Origin: Athripsodes cinereus
Taxonomy: Eukaryota > Arthropoda > Insecta > Trichoptera > Leptoceridae
DNA: 64,000 nucleotides
NCBI GenBank assembly: GCA_947579605.1
Contig: OX388305.1
Location: forward strand, 38,887,542 to 38,951,541
Direction: 5' to 3'
Under the pieces are notes generated by a model. That model was not told the DNA's origin and did not search any database. It was given only the letters and a program-made list of their open reading frames with translations. Shown one piece after another: positions 33,010 through 44,123 of this stretch; the first letter of the stretch is position 1; every line of letters starts with the position of its first letter. Position numbers and translations under genes: made by a program.

Positions 33010-33775
33010 TTAAATTTCAAATATTCCAAAAACTCCTCGGTTTTCGGAATATTTTCTCACAGTACCTTTTTCTACAGCATAACGGGTATTTGCACCGACT
33101 ATTGTTTTATTACCGGATACCGTCACCGTATTTTCAAAATGCAGACTATTAAAGGTCACGTGGTCTTGTCTATGGATTTGCTTTTGCTTGGGGGGCAAAC
33201 AGTCAGATTGCGCAAATCATCCTTGTAGGATGTTATGCCATAAGAGAAAAAAAAGAAAGTCAGACGACAAAATAATAACAAAATCGACACTGACAGTTTT
33301 TTTGATTATTAGGTATTCTTTAGGCGTTCCACCTAATATTACACCGTAATCGTTTGTTGTGTTGGGATGCCTGATGCCCCTCAATGATTTTTCTGTGACG
33401 TCATCCTTTAATGGTCTATACCGACATGACAACGCTCTTCTTTGAAATAATTTTCTATCTGAGATAGCATGTGTTATGGTCCTTTATCTCTTTTTCACGC
33501 ATAGTTATAACTGCGCAGTTAGAAGGAGATACCACCTTTTTGTTTGCTTTGTCTTTGTTTTAGAACAGAGCAGTTAGAAAGAGATACCACCTTTTTGTTT
33601 GTTTTGTTTTTGTTCCGTTGTTGACCCTCAAACATTTTTCTGTGACGTCATCCTTTAATGGTCTTATAGGAATTTGAAATATTTCAAAATCTTCTCGGTT
33701 TTCTTAAATATTATTTACTCGAATCATAGATAAAGTATCGGGTATTTTTACCGGAATTCCGATACTTTATCTACC
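33010..33775. repeat. direct-repeat block with two CRE palindromes and a 13-bp hairpin
   Basis: Two segments are each present twice: CTGTGACGTCATCCTTTAAT (near 33393 and 33640) and GAGATACCACCTTTTTGTTT (near 33526 and 33580). A looser match pairs 33018-33070 with 33672-33725. Each first-type copy contains the palindrome TGACGTCA, the CREB/ATF consensus. At 33729-33771 a hairpin has perfect 13-bp arms (GATAAAGTATCGG). No coding. It could be a decayed LTR pair or a non-coding repeat. Confidence 0.55.
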
Positions 33776-33779
33776 GAAT

Positions 33780-34726
33780 ACCGACCAAGCTGTTTTGGGT
33801 TGATTAAAATACTAAAACATACCAAACAAACTCTATTTAAATCTACCAAAGAATTAAAAACTACTAAACACTGTTGCCAATGCCTCGAAAACTACCTAAA
33901 AAGCAAGAAACTACCAAATCTGTGCACGCTGATGACATTATTCACGTGGATGTAAATGATTTTAAGTGTTAACAGTGTGATAAATACATTCACGTCATAT
34001 TTTTACGTTTGATTGATGGTAAGTTCGGTTAGATTTGGTCTGATGCTATTTTATTTAAGTATTTTTTTGATTCTTTGGATGGCTACAGCTATTTTTCATG
34101 GTTTCATTAAAAAATTTCTAGCCACAATTTTATTATCTATCAAATTGGTGAATTCATTTTCATTGCATTTTTGTCTAACTTTGATTTATTTCTTTAATGT
34201 GTACTGTATTAATCATACTGGTAGCCCTGAAAACTATTTTCGCCATTCGTGTGTCAATATCCCCTTCAATAAAGTATATTTGTTATTAATCAAATGCGTA
34301 CTAAAAAAGTAAAAAATTAGTTTAATACTCGTGAGAAAGACTGAATTTCGACGGATTATTATTTTCCACTTGATATAATAATATAAACTTATCTAAAATT
34401 AATTTGAAATTTCATCAATTGTTTGTGAGATGGCGGGTTTCATTACTTGAATTTTTTTACTGAGGTTTATAAATATAAAAACAAAAATAAAATCAGAACT
34501 TAGCCATAAAAATCATTTTATAAAAATCAAGTTATGATCGATGGCTTGATTTTTTCATGAGGTAGATTTTTTCATGCAAGCAACACTTTATCACAGTTTG
34601 GATACGTTATGCATCTATGGTTATGTTACACAGAATCTTCGCCGAAAGTTCCGCATCAATCCGCATGAGAATTTGTATGTAACTTCTGAAGGATTCGGCC
34701 TTGATTGCCAATCATTCGTTTTGCTG
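33780..34726. other. unassigned stretch
   Basis: AT-rich. A 99-codon hydrophobic frame at 34013-34312 has no recognisable motif and AT-driven composition; I do not call it a gene. Confidence 0.4.
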
Positions 34727-34782
34727 GTCAATCATATGATTGACAATCATTCGGCGTTCGCATCCTGCCATCTGTACACGGC
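34727..34782. repeat. 18-bp perfect palindrome next to MITE-like terminus
   Basis: GTCAATCATATGATTGAC (34727-34744) is a perfect palindrome. Immediately beyond it, 34755-34782 is the inverted copy of 24295-24322, probably a transposon end. Confidence 0.75.
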
Positions 34783-35077
34783 TAATGCCAAAAGTAAAGC
34801 CACATATTATGAGAAAAATACTTAACAAAATACGAAACAACACATCAAAAAAGATATATTATGTAAAAAAAATATATATTAATCACAAATTCTAAAATAT
34901 TTGATATGGTAGCTCCTTTTCAATGTTGTACCATTTTTTAATACAAAAGTGAAAACTTCATTATTGATTTCACAGAGATGCTGAAAAAATGTATGGTAAG
35001 TTGTCAAAATTCCCAAAATATGAAATTAATAAGACAAGTTTTTTTTTTAACAAAATCGTTCAACGTGGCAATTTACT

Positions 35078-37570
35078 TTATTTGTTTTTCTTGTCTTTCT
35101 TGTTATTCTTGTCTTTCTTGTCTTCCTTGTCTTTCGTTCTGGGTTTAGAATTGGTATTATGGCATCTAGTTGTAGTGGGAGGGCATCTGGTCGTAGTGGT
35201 ATGGCATCTAGTTGTAGTGGTAGGGCATCTGGTTGTAGTGGTATGGCATCTAGTTGTAGTGGTAGGGCATCTGGTCGTAGTGGTATGGCATCTAGTTGTA
35301 GTGGTTGGAGGATCTGTGGGGCAGTCAGTAGGAGGATCGGTTGGAGGATCTGTGGGGCAGTCAGTAGGAGGATCGGTAGGAGGATCTGTGGGGCAATCGG
35401 TAGGAGGATCGGTAGGAGGATCGGTAGGAGGATCAGTAGGAGGATCTGTGGGGCAATCAGTAGGAGGATCGGTAGGAGGATCTGTGGGGCAATCAGTAGG
35501 AGGATCGGTAGGAGGATCGGTAGGAGGATCTGTGGGGCAATCAGTAGGAGGATCGGTAGGAGGATCTGTGGGGCAATCGGTAGGAGGATCGGTAGGAGGA
35601 TCGGTAGGAGGATCGGTAGGAGGATCGGTAGGAGGATCGGTAGGAGGATCGGTAGGAGGATCGGTAGGAGGATCAGTAGGAGGATCTGTGGGGCAATCAG
35701 TAGGAGGATCGGTAGGAGGATCTGTGGGGCAATCGGTAGGAGGATCGGTAGGAGGATCGGTAGGAGGATCGGTAGGAGGATCGGTAGGAGGATCGGTAGG
35801 AGGATCGGTAGGAGGATCGGTAGGAGGATCGGTAGGAGGATCCGTAGGAGGATCGGTAGGAGGATCGGTAGGAGGATCGGTAGGAGGATCGGTAGGGACG
35901 CAAGCTTTTGCGTTTATTCCCTGCAAAAAATCATACAGTTTTTTTTATCATATTGAGAATACAGGAACAGCCCCCCTAGACAAGCACGCACTAAGTGACG
36001 GTTTGTCTAGGTGGGATGAACTTATTATTTAATGACAGTTTTTTTTAACATAACACAATTAAATACTTCTATGTATAATTCCTCATCACAATTTCGAGTT
36101 ATTTTTTCTTAATTTACATTTCTTTACAGTTTGTTTCAATTATTTCGATACCTATACAATTTTTTTTAAAGATCTTTTTTCTTATTTTTATTTATTTATT
36201 CTTTAAGCACATCATCATTATACAACAGTGTTAACAAAACAATATAAAATTTAATTAAAAATAGGACGACATGCAGTGGTGAGATTATCACTATAAAGTG
36301 ATTTCTTCCATCTTTCAAAACTTCCCACGACACGATAGAAAAATGACCGCCCGAAAAATTTCGAGAGTAAAAAAAATAATACTTGTTTGAATGTCTCAAC
36401 ATATCAGGCAAAATATAAAAAAAAAAAACAAAAACAACGAGCAACGATTTTTCCATTTTCTGGCTGTTTACAAATGGATTCATACTTGAGCAACATGGTC
36501 TGGCTGTCCAGAAATGGAATACCTCGTATTTATTTCGAAAAACTTCACATGTTTTTATTTGTGTGTTAGCGATGGCTGCTTGTGCGATATGGTTGTGAGA
36601 ACAGATGAATGAGTGGAATGTGCGATACTTAAATAATTGACGTGGATGACAGCTGAGTTATGAAAGACCTTTTTCTATTTTTGTAAACCATATTTATAAT
36701 TGTTATCTGTTATGTGCTTTTACCAATAAATAAAATAAAAAAATAAATAAAAAATAAACACCTATTTAAAAAATGCAAAAAACAATAATATTTAGTTTTA
36801 CTAGTACTTCAATAAGTGGATTCAGGTTTCGACATTCGGGCCACTAAGCAATATATTTTAGATTGTATTAAAAGAAAATATTTTTGGCAGTTTAATCACG
36901 ATCTATAGTAAAATTATGGTTATGAATTTTGCTTAATCTATGAATACTATATATCTTTACCCTCAAACCGTGTCCCAAGTGGGGTATGTAGAGAAAACGG
37001 AACGCCATATTGCTTTATCCTTACATACTTCTTTCCCTTCTTATACATTCGTGCAATTTTTCTTACACGCACGTCGATTTTTCTTAATCAACACACACCT
37101 GTCATTGAAAATTTATCCACGTGATCAAGCCACGTAGTTCCTGGACGCCCGTGCTTTCTCTCACCCCCTACTTTTATAATAAAATAATTACATAACAAAT
37201 ACATTATTAGGAATACTTTAATTATGTTCGATTTTAAAAAGGAAATATTTTTTGGTATATTTTGTGAGATTTCAGAGATAATAATTGGGTCATATCAAAA
37301 GGTTTTTCAACGTCATCCATGATGTCATAAAGACCATGGTCCTAGCGGATTGGACATTTAAATAAAACGTGATCTGGAATCTCTGCATTTAATATTGGAT
37401 ATACCAAACCTGTTAAGGTAAGAAGTCACAATACAGAGACCTAAACCCATTCTAGAAATTGGTAAAATACCAGTAAATAATGAAATGAGGACATTTTGAT
37501 AAAAATAAATAAAAAATATTCTTACCTGTAACAGGAATAAAACCAAAAACACCCCAACGAACTTCTTCAT
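35078..37570 (-). CDS. secreted Pro-Thr-Asp / Thr-Arg-Cys repeat protein (glue/mucin-like), two exons
   Basis: Exon 1 (37526-37570) encodes MKKFVGVFLVLFLLQ and ends at CAG|GTAAGA in phase 0. The intron is 35921-37525 with acceptor TTTTTTGCAG. Exon 2 (35078-35920) starts GINAKACV, which completes a signal peptide, probably cut after Ala, and stops at 35078. The predicted protein has 295 residues. The mature part is a long (Pro-Pro-Thr-Asp)n array interrupted by about nine Cys as PTDCPTD, then about seven 7-residue units TTTTRC(P/H), then a Lys/Asp/Asn-rich tail. Such Thr/Pro/Cys arrays suggest O-glycosylation and disulfide cross-linking, as in salivary glue, mucin or silk-type proteins; Drosophila Sgs3-type glue genes also split the signal peptide with an intron. 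Homology is not shown. The intron contains two LINE fragments. The stop overlaps an AATAAA signal. Confidence 0.75.
35156..35896 (-). repeat. coding minisatellite: 12-bp (GGTAGGAGGATC) and 21-bp units
   Basis: On the plus strand about 45 units of GGTAGGAGGATC or variants (TCTGTGGGGCAATC for the Cys-containing form) fill 35326-35896. 35156-35320 holds seven 21-bp units alternating GGTAGGGCATCTGG and GGTATGGCATCTAG types, a 42-bp higher-order repeat. All units are multiples of 3, so length changes keep the frame. The array is probably polymorphic between individuals. Confidence 0.9.
36183..36330 (-). mobile_element. CR1-like LINE 3' end in the intron
   Basis: Same layout as 10512-10680: GATGGAAGAAATC, hairpin ATCACTATAAAGTGAT (36287-36302), GATAATCTCACC and a TAAA-type tail, on the minus strand, inside the intron of the repeat-protein gene. 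Confidence 0.65.
36957..37175 (-). mobile_element. RTE-type LINE 3' fragment in the intron
   Basis: TACCCTCAAACCGTGTCCCA and following sequence match the 3' end of the RTE copy at 27023-27230 with many differences, so the copy is old. It lies in the same intron, sense to the gene. Confidence 0.75.
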
Positions 37571-37667
37571 GATTACGTTTTATGAAAATGTTTCAACTGT
37601 TATTCCTTGCTGATTGTCCCCAAGCTGGTAGACCACCTCAGGCTGTAAAGAATTTGCTGAATACGAC

Positions 37668-37676
37668 CTTTATATA
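37668..37676 (-). promoter_or_regulatory. TATA box of the secreted repeat-protein gene
   Basis: TATATAAAG on the minus strand lies about 105 bp upstream of the ATG. An initiator-like TTTACAGC occurs about 32 bp downstream, giving a 5' UTR of about 75 nt. The strong TATA plus short leader fits a highly transcribed, tissue-specific gene. Confidence 0.6.
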
Positions 37677-37699
37677 AATAATTATCGACACAAAAATAT

Positions 37700-38159
37700 T
37701 TAAAATAAAATTGTCGAATATTAGAAAATATATTAATCGGCTTATATATATGTTTATGATAATGTTCTCAAAATAATCCAAAATTATATTATAAGACACC
37801 TTAGGTCAACCTATGGGCAGTTTTCAGCCTGAAAATATTAGGGAAATGTTTAAATGGGCATCCGAAAAAACAAATGGTCGACTAACATTGAACTGACTGC
37901 AATACCTATTATTTATGATACTACAAAAAACATTGCAAAAAATGGGTGACAGATTGACGTATTGCAAAAAATGGGTGACAGCTTTATTGTGCGAGCGACT
38001 GAAAATACATTAATGGGGTGTTCACATTAAATTTGGCGAATATAGCCAGGCGAAATTTAAAATATATCGCCAGGCAAAAAACAAAATTCGCCGGACACCC
38101 ATTGATCGTCACACCTGTTCACGCAATCCACAGATATAGAAACGATCTGTCAGATGCGC
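37700..38159. other. upstream region of the repeat-protein gene, unassigned
   Basis: AT-rich with two close copies of TTGCAAAAAATGGGTGACAG (about 37933-37982). It may include the gene's regulatory sequence; no element is identified. Confidence 0.4.
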
Positions 38160-38310
38160 CTGCATGGCGCGGGAGAGCATGCATGAGGAATTGTATGACA
38201 GTGACGGAAGCGAAAGATGTATGCAAGGATAGAAGGAAGTGGCGCTCGATCCTTTCTGCCTACCCCGCGAGGGAAGCGGAGTGATGGTATGTATGTATGT
38301 ATTTGTTTGC
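38160..38310 (+). pseudogene. RTE-type LINE C-terminus and 3' end
   Basis: The plus strand encodes RACMRNCMTVTEAKDVCKD followed by a WRSILSAYP block and a stop at 38284, closely matching the C-terminus of the RTE ORF at 27 kb. TGATGGTATGTATGTATGTA follows as a short-repeat tail. Opposite in orientation to most copies here. Confidence 0.8.
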
Positions 38311-38574
38311 GTTGTTTGACATGACAGAATCGGCCTTCACAGTCACCTTAGATGGCACCGTCGGCAGGATGCTCGATTAAATTCAGTCTCTCAATAATAC
38401 CCGGCAACGGGTACAAGGCATTATTATTATTTCGTATCTCATTTATTTTACAAAACAATATTGGATTCTACATTTTAAACACAATATAAGATTAACAATA
38501 AAATTTAAAAATAACATTAAATAACAAAAACCTTATTAAAATAAATATAATTTTATTCAAATTCAAATTCGAAT

Positions 38575-38688
38575 GTTTTTTATATAAATAAAATTTACAA
38601 TTGAACAATATTACAAACACACCTTATAACTAAAAAAAACACATTTATTACATATTTGACCCTCGAAATTGAGCAGTGCTCGTGCTCA
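38575..38688 (-). mobile_element. LINE family A 3' end fragment
   Basis: ATTCAAATTCAAATTCGAAT starts the copy, and CATTTATTACATATTTGACC follows, as at 14836-14970. The stem-loop is cut: its second arm is missing where the next LINE fragment begins at about 38690. Confidence 0.75.
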
Positions 38689-38692
38689 AATG

Positions 38693-39240
38693 TAGAACCC
38701 CAACATTATTCGAGTTGATTCTTCCATGATGTTCTATGAAATAGTACAATCATGGGAGATCATTTACAGAGCTGCAGGGACAAAAACCTTCTTACTATCC
38801 TGGTGGACGATAGAAGTAGGGCCTTCTGCATGCTGTATTTGAGCCTGTCATCTACTCCTAGTTTTCTGAGATTGCTTGACAGACTCTTAGGTATTAAATC
38901 ATTCACAGACAACACTATAGGCACGATGATTGTGGTAGGTGTTCTCCACATATCTTTGATTTCGTGAGCAAGATCAAGATTTTTTATTATCTTATCTTGC
39001 TCAGCTTTATTTAAATTTTCATCGTGCGGTATAGTGATGTCAATGATGTATGTATTACGGCATCTGCGATCAACCAACACAATATCTGGTCGATTAGCTA
39101 GAATAGTTCGATCAGTTTGAATCGGTCGATCCCAGTAGAGTTTAGTGTCATTGTTTTCAAGTACCGATACTGGACAATAATTATAGTATGGTAATTTTGA
39201 TTCCTGTTCAATTAATTTAAATTTCAAAGCTAAATTTTGA
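38693..39240 (-). pseudogene. restriction-like-endonuclease domain of a LINE (R2/Dong-like)
   Basis: A 155-codon minus-strand frame (38760-39227) reads LPYYNYCPVSVLENNDTKLYW, then an NRPDIVLVDRRCRNTYIIDI block, then LAHEIKDMWRTPTTIIVPIV and an IVRRFLSL end. Pro-Asp followed about 12 residues later by Ile-Asp is the PD-(D/E)xK core of the C-terminal nuclease in R2/R4/Dong-type LINEs. RT and the DNA-binding N-terminus are absent, so it is a 5'-truncated copy. It represents a LINE class different from all others in the window. Confidence 0.75.
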
Positions 39241-39244
39241 TGTA

Positions 39245-40229
39245 TTATTATTATTATTATGACATGTAGGTGAGAAGCTAACGCCGTAGATAATGTTGGA
39301 TTAATGAATAACTAATATAATCTCGATTATGTTGGGTAACAAAAACTAGTTTGAAATTTTATTTTTTCAAGTGTGACGAATCTGAAAACTTTGCAAAACA
39401 ATCGAATGTAATGTTTCTTTTAATATTTGCTTTATTATGCCTACATACTGTACATTTATTTATGATTATTATAACAGATGCATTAATATGCTAATGCATT
39501 AAATAATAACCTGTCTACAAAAATCGTCTATGTTTCGGATTCAATCTAAACGTAAATCAGTAGACTTAAGTTTTACTGGCCGATATTGTTTCCCTGTCCA
39601 TCCACAATGAATCATGACTTCTTCTACAAGTGGAATGCCCAGCAATTTATTGCAGTAAATAAATATGCATGTTTTCCTCTCCATGTGCACGTACAGCACG
39701 AATTATTTGATTTTTTTGACCGATTCAAAATAGTGCATTGTTCAAATTTATTTAATTTATGTTATTTTAATAAGTGTGTGTGTACGGGTGTTTTTATTTG
39801 TATTGATCTCTCTTCTTTTTGCTTTTAATTGTAATGAATTTTTTGACACAATTGGATGTCGGGAACTGGATTTTACTTACTAGAAATGTAGATGTTAATC
39901 ATATTTTGGACCACTCTAGATTAATTATTCCAGTTGATCACACTCACCGATAGTCAACCTATTTGAATAGTTATTAACTAGATAGGTATGTTGTATATGA
40001 TACACATACATTTATGTGAAATTCTTTTAAGAGTGCATGACATAGAGTTTAGACGCTTAAGAATCGACTCAATGCTTGGTTAAGAGTTTCAAAAAATTCT
40101 AACAGCACCCACCACACACCTCGTGCTGTATCTGAAGGCATGCATCTCATGAAATACAATCATACAACAACATGCTGTTTGAATCTTTTGTCTTATTCGA
40201 TTCTAACAAAAAAAAATCACATTTCTTTC
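39245..40229. other. unassigned stretch
   Basis: Starts with an ATTATTATTATTATTATTATG microsatellite. The rest is AT-rich without motif or gene. Confidence 0.4.
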
Positions 40230-40365
40230 CGTTACAGTCATACAATTCCTCATTAATACTCTCCTGTTCAATGTGCTCGACAGGTGACCGTCCTGTGGGA
40301 TCTGGTTTATATGATCTTGCCATTTGATCCTCGGACGGCAGGGTCTTCTTTCATCATTTCAATTA
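40230..40365 (-). pseudogene. RTE-type LINE C-terminal fragment
   Basis: The minus strand around 40235-40360 can be read against the region between the RPRTTW and RNCMNVEEAK parts of the RTE protein, with several substitutions and stops. Decayed. Confidence 0.5.
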
Positions 40366-40641
40366 CATAAAATAGAATAAGGTCCCACTGAATTTAAAAA
40401 AAAGAAGAATTTAGCCTTCCAAACTTACAATAAAGAGTCTGAGACCTATTATTTACTGGAAACTCTGTGGAAAACCTCAGAGAATCGTATTTTTAAAACC
40501 AGAAATACTTTTGTTTTCATTTCGGGCTGCGATTTATTCGGTCTTTTTATTATGCTTTTTTATCTCATGATTTATTTTCAACAAGTTGAGTAAATATTAT
40601 TTCGTATTATAATAAAATCATTATATAAATGCTAATAGTAT

Positions 40642-42538
40642 GTAGGGTAAAACAGACAGTTAAGGATTTTTATAAGTGAAAATTGAAATAAAATATTCTT
40701 AATAATTCAAAACTTTCCAAATTTATTATTAATGAATACCTTTAAAACTGCTTAAATATATACATGAAATATAATTACGTTGTACATAGAGCAATTTTTT
40801 TTTATGTAGGACCTCAGAGGGGTACAAAATGACAGAGATAGGACATTTTTTATAATGATGGGACGTTACATTTACAGTGATGGGACAGAAAAAAGGCCCA
40901 TTATATTGTTGTTTTATTTTGAATTTTGTTGTAGGTACTTGTCTAAATATATCACCGATTACGCCATCGGAAATATCAGCCGCAGAAGTATTATCTTCAT
41001 TATAGCAATTACGGCATACAAAAAGATCGTTATCCGTGTCTGTTGGTAGGTGAATCTTATGGTGTTTCGGTATGCATGATATATGGAAATTGTTTGTACA
41101 TTCATCGCACTGTACCTATACAAGCATTGGATGATGATCTATTTTTTATAAATTTTTTACAAACAGCACAGATTTTCAAAGGGTCTTCTCCCTCACTTGT
41201 AAATAGTCTTTTCTGAACACGTGGTTTTGAATTTGTGTTATCCGAGCCTTCAATTTTGGATGATTTTGGTTTTCTTGTTAAGTCTTTCACTTTTTTATTT
41301 TCCTCGCGTTTTCTTTTACGCTCTGCTTTTTCGTTTTCTGTTTTTGTTTTTTTTCTCCATTTTCAGCTTAAGAGCTCTCTTACTCTGTTCCGATGATATT
41401 GCCCAAGGTGTTCGCTCCACATTTCGGATACCTTTTCTTTTAGGCGTTTTTGGTAATGTTAAATATTCACCAAACCTAGATGTTATTTTTTTAAACGCCG
41501 GACTTTTGTCTACATTATAATCAATTGATATGCAGGGTGTTTCTATAGGATTTTCCCGATGATTGTTTGCACAATCGATTTGGAAAGATGTGTGCAATGC
41601 TGAATGATCCTCTAATATATTAACAATTTCTGAAGAAAGTGGAGTTTTTTGAGCTTGTTCCTGATTATAATTTGGTTCACATAAATAGCACCAGAGATTT
41701 TCCAAAATTTTCGTGCTCTTATCAGTTTTATCACTGGAAATGATTTTAATTCCATCTTCACCTAAAATTTCTTTAAATTTAGAAAATTGTATGTAATTTT
41801 TGTTTATGGTTTCAACTTCCATGGTTTGATTGCTTTCAGCTTCTAAGCATTTAGAGTAATCTAAGCTTACCACCATCTCTCATTTCTTGAACAGCAAGGC
41901 TCGACACAATGATGGGACAAAATTTCACCCAACTTTAAAATTTGATTATAGTAATGGGACACCATTCGTAGGTGTCCCATTACTGTTTAAAATGCTAATA
42001 TTTAACTTTTAAGTATACAGTTTTGCTCCATTTCTTTTATTTAAGAATTTAAAGCTAAAAACATGTATAAAAAAATATTCGATATATTATCACAGTAAAG
42101 GGACAGGTGTCCCATTACTGATATCTGATGTATACTTTTTCACAGTGATGAGACAGATAAAAATGCTAAAAAATAATAAATAAATTGTAGAAAATCACAA
42201 ATTTCTTATTTAATACAAAGTTTATGATAAAATCATGTTAAATAATTTAAAAAAAATACTTACATGTGTGTTTATAATTTTGTGGAATAAAATATAATAT
42301 TCTTGTAAATTTTGTTAGAATTTCGTTCAACCACGACACTCCTCTCAACACAACGTCAACAGGATGACAAATAAACATCTGGTGACAAGAAAAAAGGACT
42401 AACTATAAACAATAATGTTGACAAAATAAAAAAATATTTAGTTTATGATTGTTACAAGTTCTAATATCTCATTAAATTATATTTCTTGGAATTTGTCCCA
42501 TAACTATAACTGTCCCATTACTATATGGGTTACCCTAC
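40642..42538 (-). mobile_element. DNA transposon (pogo-like), internally deleted, with repeated subterminal sites
   Basis: GTAGGGTAA at 40642-40650 and its complement at 42530-42538 mark the probable ends. The motif AGTAATGGGACA or its complement recurs as subterminal sites on both sides: 40857, 40878, 41911, 41950-41984 (14-bp-arm palindrome), 42093-42120 (13-bp arms with one mismatch), 42140 and 42510. The only coding part is the C-terminal fragment at 40900-41876. Superfamily assignment is tentative. The right end is immediately followed by the I-type LINE insertion. Confidence 0.55.
40900..41876 (-). pseudogene. transposase C-terminus with PHD finger (pogo/Tigger-like?)
   Basis: A minus-strand frame of 186 codons (41316-41876) is rich in Lys/Ser/Thr and ends in a KMEKKNKNRKRKSR basic stretch. 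A second frame (41102-41290) continues with KICAVCKKF, and after one frameshift near 41110 a CDECTNNFHISCIPKHH block and a FVCRNC pair complete a Cys4-His-Cys3 zinc pattern, a PHD-type finger. Insect pogo-like transposases often carry a lysine-rich tail and such a finger after the DDE domain, hence the call. The DDE domain is absent. A host-derived PHD protein is the alternative. Confidence 0.5.
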
Positions 42539-42654
42539 CATGTATTTTTTTTTTTTAATTTTATTAGGCAACCCAGCCAACTAGGGCTGATTTATGCCAT
42601 TAAACAACTAACATGTATATATAAAAAACATAATGTGGACAGAAAACAAACAAA

Positions 42655-44109
42655 TCATATAATTATAAACTCCTTCTTCACAATCTCAAACAACCATCTA
42701 TAAATGTCCATCCTACCAAGCGTGAGAAGAAAAGCAATGTTGATTGGGTGAGGGACATCAGGTACTTGGTGGTAATTGTTTTCAGCATTACGGATCGGGC
42801 AGGCAAAAAATACGTGATCCATCGTCTCCTCATCCAATCCACACTCGCAGAATGGGGAGGGCACAATATTAATCTTGAACAAATGACTATCTAGACGAGT
42901 GTGCCCTATGCGCATTCGTGATATTGTTGTAACAAATTCCCTTGTCAATCCTTTGCCATGATACCAAGGTTTGGACGGAATATGTTCTTGAACTTTTTTG
43001 TACCACACCCCTTTGGTTTTTGAGGTTATGTCCCAAAGAGAATTCCATTTTTCTCTCCCCTTTGCTGCAACAACCCGCAAAAGATCACTCACTGTGACTG
43101 AGAAATCCGAGACATCGGGTCCACTCACTGCCGCTGCTCCGACCAATGCATCCACCTCCTCATTGCCAGAAATACCGCAATGAGCTGGAATCCATACAAT
43201 CACAATATCTTTTCCCTCTTCTCTCAATCTCTCTAGTAGTCTCCTTACCTCTAACAATAACTGATCGTAGGAATTACCACCAAAAGGAGTTGCAAGACAC
43301 TGTATAAGAGATAATGAATCTGAAAAAATTATAAAATTATTCAAGGAATGAGATACATTGAGCTGTGACTGTGATAAACACCATTTTAAGGCTACCCTCA
43401 TAGCAAAACACTCGGCAGTGAATACAGAAGATTCGCGGGGTATTCTAAGAGCAAATGTTTGTTTCGTCGATGGTATAAATATAGCAGCTCCACAGTTTCC
43501 ATTACTAAGCTTAGATCCATCAGTATATATTCTAGTGTGAGTTGGCCAATTTGTTTCAACCTCATCTATGAAAATTTGATTAGTTGGTTTATTTGGGAGT
43601 TTTGTATTCTTGTACAAACCGATGTTTTTGTGAACATTGGGAAACAACAAAGTGGCTCTGAAGGGTAAATCATATACTGGGGAGGGAAATGGATAGCGCT
43701 TTCCTTTAAATAAAGGGAAAATCATTGCAAATCCAGCACAAAGATGAGGCATTTTTTTGGAAGACCAATATCTGTTAGAGAGACATACGTGCTTCAATTT
43801 CATAATGTTCATTAACAGAGGATGATCAATAAAAGCTATTCTTTTGAGCAAGAATCTTTCTGCTAGGTATTGCCTTCTCAGTGTCAGGGGCATCTCCGTA
43901 CATTCAACCTGTAATGAATTTATAGGAGATGAGTGCATGGCTCCGGTTATCAATCTAAGGCATTTAGATTGAATTCTTTCAAGTTTGTTTTCCAAATGTC
44001 TTGGAATAGGATCTAATAGAAAACTAGCAAAGTCAAGATGACTTCTTATCATGGCATGATATATATTTTTCATGGTAGATGGATGTGATCCCCATGACAC
44101 TCCAGCCAC
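42655..44109 (-). pseudogene. I-type LINE ORF2, C-terminal part: RNase H and zinc motif
   Basis: The 484-codon minus-strand frame starts in the post-RT thumb region (MIRSHLDFASFLLDP). It then contains an RNase H domain: IYTDGSKLSNGNCGAAI with the first catalytic Asp, TAECFAMRVALKW with the Glu, IIFSDSLSLIQCL with the next Asp, and VWIPAHCGISGNEEVDAL with the His and final Asp. All key residues are present. A Cys-x-Cys...His...Cys cluster (FCECGLDEETMDHVFFACP) follows near the C-terminus. RNase H in a LINE supports the I group rather than Jockey or CR1. The frame was originally continuous with the RT frame; a frameshift lies near 44110-44124. Confidence 0.88.
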
Positions 44110-44123
44110 ACTTCTTAAAATGT

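Noticed and set aside
34013..34312. Small membrane protein of 99 codons
   Set aside because: AT-rich composition produces Phe/Leu/Ile-rich frames by chance; no splice, promoter or homology signal.
34989..36032. Plus-strand frames of 265 and 347 codons rich in Gly-Gly-Ser-Val or Arg-Ile-Gly
   Set aside because: These are the other strand and frames of the PPTD minisatellite. Only the minus-strand frame has a promoter, signal peptide, intron and stop that fit together.
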